Of a stretch of DNA of 13,114 nucleotides, positions 6,948 through 13,114 are shown in pieces. Source of the DNA: Acidobacteriota bacterium (GTDB lineage Bacteria; Acidobacteriota; Terriglobia; UBA7540); the NCBI GenBank assembly GCA_021784615.1, contig JAJYHU010000359.1, positions 1 to 13,114 on the forward strand. Reading direction: 5' to 3'. The position numbers and the translations under genes were made by a program. Each line of letters opens with the position of its first letter. Position 1 is the stretch's first letter. Below the pieces are notes generated by a model that saw only the letters and a program-made list of their open reading frames with translations, did no database searches and was not told where the DNA came from.

Positions 6948-7586
6948 CTACAGCCTTTTGAGGAATCGCTTCCGCCAGCCTGAGGGCAGTTCGTCAATCT
7001 CCAGAACCTGCCGGACCAGCGCGGCGTCCGCAGGCTCAGGGCTGTAATAGAGCCGGAGAAGCGTTGAAATGCTGATCTGGTTCCTGCCGTGCTCAACCCG
7101 TTCTGCGGCGTCTCCTGCTCTGATTTCTCCTTCCTCGGCGACCGCAAGATAGAACCCTGTGCGGCCGCTTGCCAGGAAGCGGGCTATCATGTCTTCCCGT
7201 CCAAATTTCAACGCAAGCTTGTAGCAGGGAGTGCGCGGCTGGGTGACCATCAAGACGGCTGTTCCGATCCGAAACTGGTCTCCAATATGAGCGCCGTTTT
7301 CGAGCAATCCGTCGAGGGTGAGATTCTCTCCGAACATGCCCCAGGGCAGCGCCATATCAGGGAACTCGTTTTTCCAGAAAATGTAATGCTCGGAGGGATA
7401 GGCGTACACCGCTTTGTTCAGCCCTCCATGCACCGAGAGATCTGCTTGGGCGTCGCCTTCCAGGTTCAGCTTGTTAACCTTGACCTGTCCTGAAATCGGA
7501 GTCTTGAAGATTCCGGTCGTCACCCTTTTCTCCCCTGAGACAATCTGCTTGGGAAGGCCGACATTGACGGAGAGGACTTTGATCAT
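6948..7586 (-). CDS. MOSC domain protein, YiiM-like
   Basis: A 212-residue cytoplasmic protein matching the YiiM-type family in length and layout: a MOSC beta-barrel (about 1-165) and a C-terminal three-helix domain starting near NQISISTLLRLYY (169-181). Family marks are HGG (53-55), KAVYAYPSEHY (58-68), GMFGENL (83-89) and the conserved cysteine C121 in QPRTPCYKL. MOSC proteins bind or sense molybdenum-cofactor-related sulfur; E. coli YiiM detoxifies N-hydroxylated base analogues, and that function is a reasonable but unproven guess here. The ATG has no clear Shine-Dalgarno. Convergent with the gene to its left; 248 bp from the stop of the sialidase-like gene. Confidence 0.92.
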   Translation of the reverse strand: MIKVLSVNVGLPKQIVSGEKRVTTGIFKTPISGQVKVNKLNLEGDAQADLSVHGGLNKAVYAYPSEHYIFWKNEFPDMALPWGMFGENLTLDGLLENGAHIGDQFRIGTAVLMVTQPRTPCYKLALKFGREDMIARFLASGRTGFYLAVAEEGEIRAGDAAERVEHGRNQISISTLLRLYYSPEPADAALVRQVLEIDELPSGWRKRFLKRL

Positions 7587-7834
7587 GGCGTCAAAAGCTA
7601 GATGCAGATGGCCTGCCCCTCTAGGCCGGAGCGCTTTCTGATGCGCAACTCAAAGAAGCATTCTGGATTGCCGCGCTTTTTGCGCGGGCGCCTGGCTGCG
7701 GAAGCGTCTCGGCCACACCGGGGACCATCTCTTGGGCATGTTGATCTTCGCCGAGTTGCCGCTGCGCCAGGGCCGCAAAAAGCGTTGGTATTCCTTGTTC
7801 ACCTGAGGGAATCGTCTGAACTTCGTCCCAATCG
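7587..7834. other. Gap without a convincing gene
   Basis: No RNA gene or terminator is obvious between the MOSC start and the stop of the sialidase-like gene. One plus-strand frame, open from 7642 to the TGA at 7804-7806, reads somewhat like protein (WLRKRLGHTGDHLLGMLIFA) but has no start codon with a ribosome binding site and no family I recognise. It may be coincidence or a decayed remnant. Confidence 0.3.
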
Positions 7835-9127
7835 CTATCGGCTGAGCTTGGCGCGCGGGCCGTCCCCTTGTTGAACCCACGCCTCGTTGAAGTGCGCGTA
7901 TTTGATGGTCTGCACGTTATAGCTGTAAGTCACGTCCAGGGAGCCGTCTTTTGCTTGGATTAGCGACGGATAGTCGAACCGTCCGCCGGGCTTGTCCTCC
8001 AGGTGCCGCGTCCATTTCCAGGTCTTTCCTTCGTCTGTGGAAATCGAGATTGCCAAACTGTCCCGTGAGGTAGCTCGATCGTTGTAAGCGAGGGCCAGGT
8101 GTCCATCGCGAAGCATCACGGCCTCAAGCCCGCTGTCGGGATTGGGAAGCTGGGTTGCCTTCACCGGCGACCAAGTAATTCCTCCGTCCACAGACTCGCT
8201 GCGCTTAATCCGGTGGTCAGGACTTCCGTCTCGGAAGAAAGCGAGCAACGTGCCATTTTTCAGCCTAACCACGGACGGCTGGCTGATTCCTATTCCTGGG
8301 ATAGGATGGCTCATGACCCATGTCTTTCCACCGTCATGGGTCAGCGCCATGGCGGTGATACCAAAGTTTTCGTTGCCGAGCGGCACCAGTACGGTTCCAT
8401 CCTGCAATACCAACGGGTGCGCCCGGGACATCCAGCCGAGCCGCCTCGATAGCTGCTTCTTCAATCGCTCGATCAGCCGCGCCGCCATCGGGGCGGGGGC
8501 GTACTGTTGGATAACTTTATCCAGACCCCGTATGTGCGGGACCAGGATGCCGACCTTCTCCCATTGCGGGGGCCCAGGCCGTTCATAGTTGGAGGAAATC
8601 TTGTACCAAAGCAGGCTGCTCCCCCATGTCCATTCCGGGACATCCAGCAGGGTGACGTGGATCAGCCACAACCGCTGCTGATGATCGATGATCATGGCGG
8701 GATTATTGTCGGAAACCCCGAAGGTATCCGACATCACGAAAGGTTTGCTCCACCCGCTGGCGCCATGGCGCCACCGAGCACCTCCAATCCGTACATCATC
8801 ACTCTTGTCAGCGTTTTTCTCGTACTCGTAGGAACTCAATTTCGGGCCGCTTTCATACCAGACGGCCAGCAGCTCCCCATTCGGGCACTGAACAATGCAG
8901 GATGCGTGCACGTGTCCGTGGCTGCGCGGAGGAAAAATGAAGCCGCTTTTGTATTGTGCTTGTCCGAAGCAGTTCAGAAAAGGAATCGTTAGCCATAAAA
9001 ACGCCGCCCCGATAATTTTTGCCCGGGTTCGGGCAGAGCGGGAGCAAATTGTCATTCTTGATGAATCGTGAGGCATTTCTTTCAAATCAGATCGTGTAGG
9101 AATAAAATCCGGTTTCCTGAAGCGCAT
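7835..9127 (-). CDS. Exported sialidase-like BNR-repeat protein
   Basis: A six-bladed beta-propeller protein of 430 residues from the BNR_2/sialidase-like superfamily. Asp-box repeats are visible as THDGGKTW, SVDGGITW and STDEGKTW; other family-like stretches are HGHVHASCIV, GGARWRHG, SRAHPLVL and QPSVVRLKNGTLLAFFRDG. The C-terminus (DYPSLIQAKDGSLDVTYSY, then HFNEAWV) is complete. A hydrophobic segment at about 39-56, preceded by several Arg/Lys, looks like a signal peptide, so it is probably secreted. ATG 9127 has AAAGG 7 nt upstream, but it gives a long n-region; ATG 9055 (residue 25) would give a normal signal peptide with a weaker ribosome binding site. The classical FRIP motif of true sialidases is not visible, so the glycan substrate is open. 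A receptor-like fragment lies just upstream on the same strand. Confidence 0.85.
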   Translation of the reverse strand: MRFRKPDFIPTRSDLKEMPHDSSRMTICSRSARTRAKIIGAAFLWLTIPFLNCFGQAQYKSGFIFPPRSHGHVHASCIVQCPNGELLAVWYESGPKLSSYEYEKNADKSDDVRIGGARWRHGASGWSKPFVMSDTFGVSDNNPAMIIDHQQRLWLIHVTLLDVPEWTWGSSLLWYKISSNYERPGPPQWEKVGILVPHIRGLDKVIQQYAPAPMAARLIERLKKQLSRRLGWMSRAHPLVLQDGTVLVPLGNENFGITAMALTHDGGKTWVMSHPIPGIGISQPSVVRLKNGTLLAFFRDGSPDHRIKRSESVDGGITWSPVKATQLPNPDSGLEAVMLRDGHLALAYNDRATSRDSLAISISTDEGKTWKWTRHLEDKPGGRFDYPSLIQAKDGSLDVTYSYNVQTIKYAHFNEAWVQQGDGPRAKLSR

Positions 9128-9224
9128 TCCGGTACCTTTCTCCGCCAGCGTAGTTGGAAGTTGAGTTTACCTTCTTCTGCGTACTGTAGCATTTATGACC
9201 AAGACCCGCGCTTAAAGTCCGGCT

Positions 9225-9362
9225 TCACAGTTTCCCAAACAGCTTCAATGCCACCTGGCCGAGCCGAGGCGAAACATCAAAGTTCGAGTCCTGCATGTCA
9301 ATGTCAGGGTACCCCAAATTCTCGTGATTGAATATATTCAAAAACTTTCCCCGGAACTGGTC
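9225..9362 (-). pseudogene. Remnant of an Oar-like TonB-dependent receptor C-terminus
   Basis: About 45 codons, ending in TGA at 9225, read FRGKFLNIFNHENLGYP... and end PRLGQVALKLFGKL. The pattern F-N-x-F-N-H-x-N-x-G-x-P followed some 20 residues later by PR-x-x-Q-x-ALK-L-F is how large Oar-like TonB-dependent receptors with carboxypeptidase-regulatory domains end, forming the last two outer-membrane strands. Full receptors have about 1000 residues; upstream of codon ~60 of this frame nothing receptor-like continues. The longer frame to ATG 9536 has a hydrophobic N-terminus rich in ATA and AGA codons, unlike the neighbours. I read it as the 3' stub of a deleted receptor gene, 97 bp upstream of the sialidase-like gene. 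A real small exported protein is the alternative. Confidence 0.5.
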
Positions 9363-9659
9363 GGTTTTCTGATCGTACCCGCCGGGAGCTTGATCGGGCG
9401 CGATGGCTATGGTGGTTCTTATGGAAGCCCGTCTGATTACAACGATTCCTTTCGCCAGGGTTCCCGTGGCCGTTATGAAGATGACAAGAGCAGCCGATAT
9501 CAATAGGGGAGTTATTCTGGCGGCAAGCACGCACATCTCGGCGCCATTTGGGGGTTAGGCCTCGATATACAGGCGCTTCACTAATGACTGCGATGGAGGC
9601 TCCCAAAACAAACCTCCGGAGGTGGCCAAGGCTACGTGCATACCAGGAGGCGCAGACCG
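9363..9659. other. Intergenic stretch with ambiguous open frames and the kinase leader
   Basis: Two overlapping frames are open on opposite strands. The minus frame (to ATG 9536) starts with MCVLAARITPLLISAALVIF, which looks like a signal or membrane segment. The plus frame (GTG 9324 to TAG 9506) ends in a Gly/Tyr/Arg/Asp/Ser-rich tail (GYGGSYGSPSDYNDSF). Neither has a convincing ribosome binding site or known family. The last 70 bases hold repeated GGAGG and CCTCC segments and a 12-bp palindrome (9612-9623). No RNA gene or clear promoter was found. Confidence 0.3.
9645..9650 (+). promoter_or_regulatory. Ribosome binding site of the hybrid histidine kinase
   Basis: A perfect AGGAGG lies 9 nt before ATG 9660. 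It decides this start over the in-frame GTG at 9636, which would add eight residues and would place this site inside the coding region. Confidence 0.75.
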
Positions 9660-12563
9660 ATGCACCGGTACATGATGTTTTTTCGCGTCATGGTCGTTAT
9701 TGGCGTTACCGATCTTGTGGTGACAGCCATTTTTCAATTCCTCCAGATTCCCCAGGGGCTTGGGACGGCTCTTGCCGATGGCGGCCTGTTGGTTGTCCTG
9801 TGCGCGCCTCCGCTTTACTTCTGGGTGGTGCGGGGGATGGGAGAAGCCCTTGCTGACGAGCACCTGCGAGATTTTATGGAGACGGCCCCCGACCTTGTCC
9901 AGAGCGTGAATCCGCAGGGCCGCTTCCTCTTCGTCAACCACGCCTGGCTCGAAACCCTCGGCTACGCCCGCGAGGAGGTGCCGAGCCTTTCCATGTTGGA
10001 CATCATCCACCCGGATCACCGGAAGGCATGCCAGATCATATTCCAGCGCATCCTGAGGGGCGAGACGGTTGAAAACATCGAGACGGTGTTCATAACCAAA
10101 GACGGCCGCAGCGTCACCGTCTCCGGCAACATCAACTGCCGGTTCAAAGACGAAAAACCACTGGCGACGCGAGGGATCTTCCGGAATATCACCGACCGCA
10201 AGCGGGCGGAGGCAGCCATCGTGGCGTCGGAACAACGATACGCCGATTTGTTCGAAAACGCCCAGGACGCCATTCTTACAAATGACCTGTCGGGCCGGTT
10301 CACGGCGGCAAACAGGGCCGCCGAGCGACTTACGGGTTACACGCGGGAGGAAATGGCAAACATGACCGCCCCCCAGTTGGTCAGTCCGGGGCTGGCGGAT
10401 TTCGCTCTCAAGGAGGTGGCGCGGCTGTCTGCGGGCGGGGCTCGGCCGGCAACGTGGGAGTGGGAGATCGTCACGAAAGACGGACGCCGCGTGCCGGTGG
10501 AAGTCAGTACGCGAACCATCTACGACGGTGACACGCCTGTTGGCATCCAGGCCATAGCCCGCGACATCACCAAGCGCAAGCGCGCCGAGCAGGAACTGCA
10601 AAACGCCAAGGATGCGGCGGACGTGGCCAACCGCGCCAAAAGCGAGTTTCTGGCTAACATGAGCCACGAGATTCGCACTCCCATAAACGGCATCATTGGC
10701 ATGACGGACCTTGCCCTCGACACCAACCTCACTTCAGAACAGCGCGAGTTTCTCGGAATGGTCAGGGAGTCCGCCGACTCTCTGCTGACGATCATCAACG
10801 ACATTCTGGATTTTTCGAGGATTGAAGCGGGAAAGTTCGCTCTGGACGTCATCGAGTTTGATCTCGATGACTGCCTCGCAAATATCGCAAAGACCTTCGC
10901 CCCTCAAGCCCACGGGAAGGGATTGGAGCTTGCCTACCAGGTGCACCCAGGAGTGCCCAGAGCGCTCCTGGGCGATCCCAGCCGTTTGCGGCAGATCATC
11001 GTCAATTTAATTGGCAATGCCATCAAATTCACCGAGCATGGGGAAGTGGTGCTGCGCGTGGACACGGAGGAGTGCGGCGATGCCGGGGTTCGCCTGCACT
11101 TCGCGGTTAGCGATACCGGAACTGGAATCCCCCGGGAAAAGCAGGAGGTGATTTTCGATGCCTTTACTCAGGCGGACAGTTCCATGACGCGGCGGTATGG
11201 AGGAACCGGCCTGGGCCTGAAGATTGCGACCAATCTAGTGAAAATGATGGAAGGCCGGCTTTGGGTGGAAAGCGACCCCGGCCAGGGCAGCACGTTCCAT
11301 TTTACCGCGCGCTTTGGGGTGCAAGCGGCCATCCGTCGGAGCGAACCGCGGAAGGCGGTCAACCTGAAGGGGATGCCGGTGCTGGTGGTGGACGACAACT
11401 CCACCAACCGGCGCATTTTGGACGCCATGCTCAGGCGTTGGATGATGATTCCCTCGTTGGCGAGGAGCGGAGATGACGCTCTTGTCCTCCTCGATGAGAA
11501 CGCGGCAATCGGAAAATCGTTTCCCCTGATCCTGATCGACGCCCAAATGCCCGGCATGGATGGATTTACGCTGGCCGAGCGAATCAAGCAGAATCCCGAA
11601 TCGGCCGCCGCCACGGTGATGATGCTGACCTCGACGGGACAGCGCGGAGACGCCGCCCGCTGCCGCGAACTGGGCATCTCCGCCTATCTGATCAAGCCGA
11701 TTCGGCAGTCTGAACTGTTGGACGCTATCCTGACGGCGCTCGGAGAGCGGCACGCTGGCGATCGCCCGCGCCTGGTCACCCGGCACCTGTTGCGCGAAAC
11801 CCGCCAAAAACTGCGGATCCTGCTGGCTGAAGATAATCCCGTGAACCGGGAATTAGCCGTGCGCTTGCTCGAAAAGCGCGGGCATCAGGTGATAGTTGCG
11901 CAAAATGGCATGGAGACAATCGCCGCGCTCGAAACGCAACCCTTTGACCTTGTCCTGATGGACGTGCAAATGCCCGGTATGGACGGTTTCCAGGCCACGG
12001 CCGCCATCCGCGAGAAGGAAAAGGCCGCCGGGTCTCATTTGAGGATTATCGCCATGACCGCTCACGCCATGAAAGGCGACAAAGAACGTTGCCTGGCTGC
12101 GGGGATGGACGGGTACGTGTCAAAGCCGATCGAGGCAAAAGAGTTGTTCGAAATGATCGAGGGAACCGTTGCGGTCCCGGTCGTGAAGAACCAGGCCTCG
12201 GAAGAAAGCATCGCCTCGCCTGTCAATTGGGATGAGGCTCTGGCCCGCGTGGAAGGAGACCATCAGCTTCTGGCCGACATGGCGAAATTGTTCCTCGATG
12301 ACGGCCCGAAACTGTTTTCGGACGTGCGATCGGCGATTGCGGGACACGACTCAAAGGCCCTTGAGCGTGCGGCCCATGCCCTCAAAAGCTCCACCGGCAA
12401 CTTCTCCGCCCACCCTGCGTATGAGGCCACCCTGCAACTTGAGAAGATTGGCCGCGACGGGGATTTGGCCCGCGCCGAAGAAGCATGCCGTTTGCTCGAT
12501 CAGGAACTCGCGCGCCTCTGGCCGGTCCTCGAGGCGATAGCGATGCGGAGGATCAACGCATGA
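9660..12563 (+). CDS. Hybrid histidine kinase with two PAS, two receivers and HPt
   Basis: A 967-residue inner-membrane tripartite sensor kinase of the BarA/ArcB general layout. Order from ATG 9660: TM1 about 5-27 and TM2 about 42-58 with a very short periplasmic loop; PAS 1 about 70-182; PAS 2 about 190-308 (each ends in an I-T-x-R/K-KRAE linker); HisKA with phospho-His H336 in MSHEIRTP; HATPase with N453 (NLIGNAIKF), D485 (DTGTGIP) and GGTGLGL; receiver 1 with D578/D579, phospho-Asp D627, T657, K679; receiver 2 with E724/D725, D768, T800, K822; and a C-terminal HPt with H906 in HALKSSTGN. All catalytic residues look intact. The signal is probably cytoplasmic or membrane-borne, read by the PAS domains, since there is no periplasmic sensor domain. 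Its TGA overlaps the start of the receiver gene (ATGA), so the two are co-translated. Confidence 0.96.
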   Translation: MHRYMMFFRVMVVIGVTDLVVTAIFQFLQIPQGLGTALADGGLLVVLCAPPLYFWVVRGMGEALADEHLRDFMETAPDLVQSVNPQGRFLFVNHAWLETLGYAREEVPSLSMLDIIHPDHRKACQIIFQRILRGETVENIETVFITKDGRSVTVSGNINCRFKDEKPLATRGIFRNITDRKRAEAAIVASEQRYADLFENAQDAILTNDLSGRFTAANRAAERLTGYTREEMANMTAPQLVSPGLADFALKEVARLSAGGARPATWEWEIVTKDGRRVPVEVSTRTIYDGDTPVGIQAIARDITKRKRAEQELQNAKDAADVANRAKSEFLANMSHEIRTPINGIIGMTDLALDTNLTSEQREFLGMVRESADSLLTIINDILDFSRIEAGKFALDVIEFDLDDCLANIAKTFAPQAHGKGLELAYQVHPGVPRALLGDPSRLRQIIVNLIGNAIKFTEHGEVVLRVDTEECGDAGVRLHFAVSDTGTGIPREKQEVIFDAFTQADSSMTRRYGGTGLGLKIATNLVKMMEGRLWVESDPGQGSTFHFTARFGVQAAIRRSEPRKAVNLKGMPVLVVDDNSTNRRILDAMLRRWMMIPSLARSGDDALVLLDENAAIGKSFPLILIDAQMPGMDGFTLAERIKQNPESAAATVMMLTSTGQRGDAARCRELGISAYLIKPIRQSELLDAILTALGERHAGDRPRLVTRHLLRETRQKLRILLAEDNPVNRELAVRLLEKRGHQVIVAQNGMETIAALETQPFDLVLMDVQMPGMDGFQATAAIREKEKAAGSHLRIIAMTAHAMKGDKERCLAAGMDGYVSKPIEAKELFEMIEGTVAVPVVKNQASEESIASPVNWDEALARVEGDHQLLADMAKLFLDDGPKLFSDVRSAIAGHDSKALERAAHALKSSTGNFSAHPAYEATLQLEKIGRDGDLARAEEACRLLDQELARLWPVLEAIAMRRINA
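12547..12551 (+). promoter_or_regulatory. Ribosome binding site of the receiver protein
   Basis: GGAGG inside the end of the kinase gene lies 8 nt before ATG 12560. It supports this start over an upstream in-frame ATG at 12485 and fits translational coupling across the ATGA overlap. Confidence 0.7.
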
Positions 12564-12949
12564 TGAATATTCTGATCGCCGATGACGACCGGATCCAGAC
12601 CCTGATGTTATCCACTCGCCATAAGGCGAAAGGATTCAGAGTGGCTGTGGCGTCCGACGCCATTCAGGCATGGATGTCCGCCATTCGGAGCCCGCCCGAC
12701 ATCATCATTCTTGACATCCAGATGCCCGGGGGGACCGGAATCGCGGTCCTGAAGCAGCTCAAGATGTCCTCCATGACCCGCCACATTCCGGTGATTGTTT
12801 TGACCGGCACGATGGACCCAGGCGAGGCGCCCGGATTGAAGGAACTTGGCGTGACCAAAATATTATATATGCCGGTCGATCTGGAACAGTTGGATCTTGC
12901 TTTGTCCCAGTTCGTCGAAAACCCTTTGGATTCTTCTTCTGCACGGTAA
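12560..12949 (+). CDS. Stand-alone response regulator receiver (CheY-like) with atypical site
   Basis: A 129-residue cytoplasmic single receiver domain with no output domain. The acidic pocket (D8, D9, D10 in IADDD), phospho-Asp D52 in IIILDIQMPGG and the switch Thr T82 in VIVLTGT are present. The conserved Lys that normally precedes Pro near the end (K-P in both receivers of the neighbouring kinase) is replaced by Met (M104 in ILYMPVD). That Lys contacts the phosphoryl group in known receivers, so phosphorylation or switching may be altered. The start overlaps the kinase stop by ATGA and has a good ribosome binding site, so the protein is the obvious partner of the kinase HPt. It may act by protein-protein contact as CheY or Spo0F-type proteins do. 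The C-terminal tail DSSSAR is short. Confidence 0.93.
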   Translation: MMNILIADDDRIQTLMLSTRHKAKGFRVAVASDAIQAWMSAIRSPPDIIILDIQMPGGTGIAVLKQLKMSSMTRHIPVIVLTGTMDPGEAPGLKELGVTKILYMPVDLEQLDLALSQFVENPLDSSSAR

Positions 12950-13114
12950 CCCCCCTGCCGGAAGCGGATCGGAAAACAGCCTGAAGAATTCCATTGCGAC
13001 CGCGCCGCTGCCCACAATTCAGAGCGCGCCGCGAACTTGCTTCGCGAGATTGAAATGGAAATTGCCAATACCAACCCACCGCGAATTGTTCAGTGTACTG
13101 GACAACCGAGCCAA
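12950..13114 (+). other. Window end, possible start of a further gene
   Basis: After the TAA of the receiver gene the same frame stays open to the window edge. A possible start is ATG 13055 (MEIANTNPPRIVQC), without a good ribosome binding site. No terminator hairpin with a T-tract follows the receiver gene, so transcription could continue. I cannot tell a gene from chance in 165 bases. Confidence 0.15.

Noticed and set aside
8507..8992. A 161-codon plus-strand open frame
   Set aside because: It is antisense to the sialidase-like gene, whose BNR features cover the same bases.
9128..9659. Search for tRNA, riboswitch or small RNA in the largest gene-poor stretch
   Set aside because: No cloverleaf, conserved riboswitch core or terminator hairpin with a T-tract was recognised.
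9555..10667. A 370-codon minus-strand open frame
   Set aside because: It is antisense to the PAS region of the kinase, whose motifs are unambiguous; the shadow product has no recognisable domain or ribosome binding site.

Overview
The window looks like a piece of a GC-rich Gram-negative chromosome, most likely an acidobacterium (Acidobacteriota). This is an inference from gene content: a glycine-zipper envelope protein of a type I associate with that phylum, a remnant of an Oar-like TonB-dependent receptor C-terminus, a BNR-type sialidase-like protein and a PAS-rich hybrid kinase. No rRNA, tRNA or phylogenetic marker is present to prove it. I found no CRISPR array, insertion sequence, integrase or phage gene.

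Layout. 1-2208, minus strand: a class V aminotransferase followed by serA (cut by the window edge), behind a textbook sigma70-type promoter at 2180-2208. The pair fits serine biosynthesis, with the class V enzyme perhaps standing in for SerC. 2268-3812, minus strand: a GT39-like membrane glycosyltransferase with an inverted repeat over its start. 3978-6846, plus strand: a secreted protein of unknown role, an aldo/keto reductase with a G-quadruplex-type motif in its leader, and a glycine-zipper envelope protein. 6948-9127, minus strand: a MOSC-domain protein and an exported sialidase-like BNR protein; just upstream of the latter lies a short fragment resembling the last ~45 residues of a TonB-dependent receptor. 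9660-12949, plus strand: a 967-residue hybrid histidine kinase (2 TM, 2 PAS, HisKA, HATPase, 2 receivers, HPt) translationally coupled to a stand-alone receiver protein.

How they work together. The aminotransferase and SerA probably form one pathway unit. The kinase and receiver form a complete phosphorelay, H to D to H to D, ending in a receiver without an output domain and with Met where the conserved Lys normally sits. The receptor remnant beside the sialidase-like gene suggests a former glycan-uptake locus that lost its transporter. The other genes look like unlinked single-gene units. I see no clear new multi-gene system; the best leads are the atypical receiver, the receptor remnant, the G4 motif and the two uncharacterised exported proteins.
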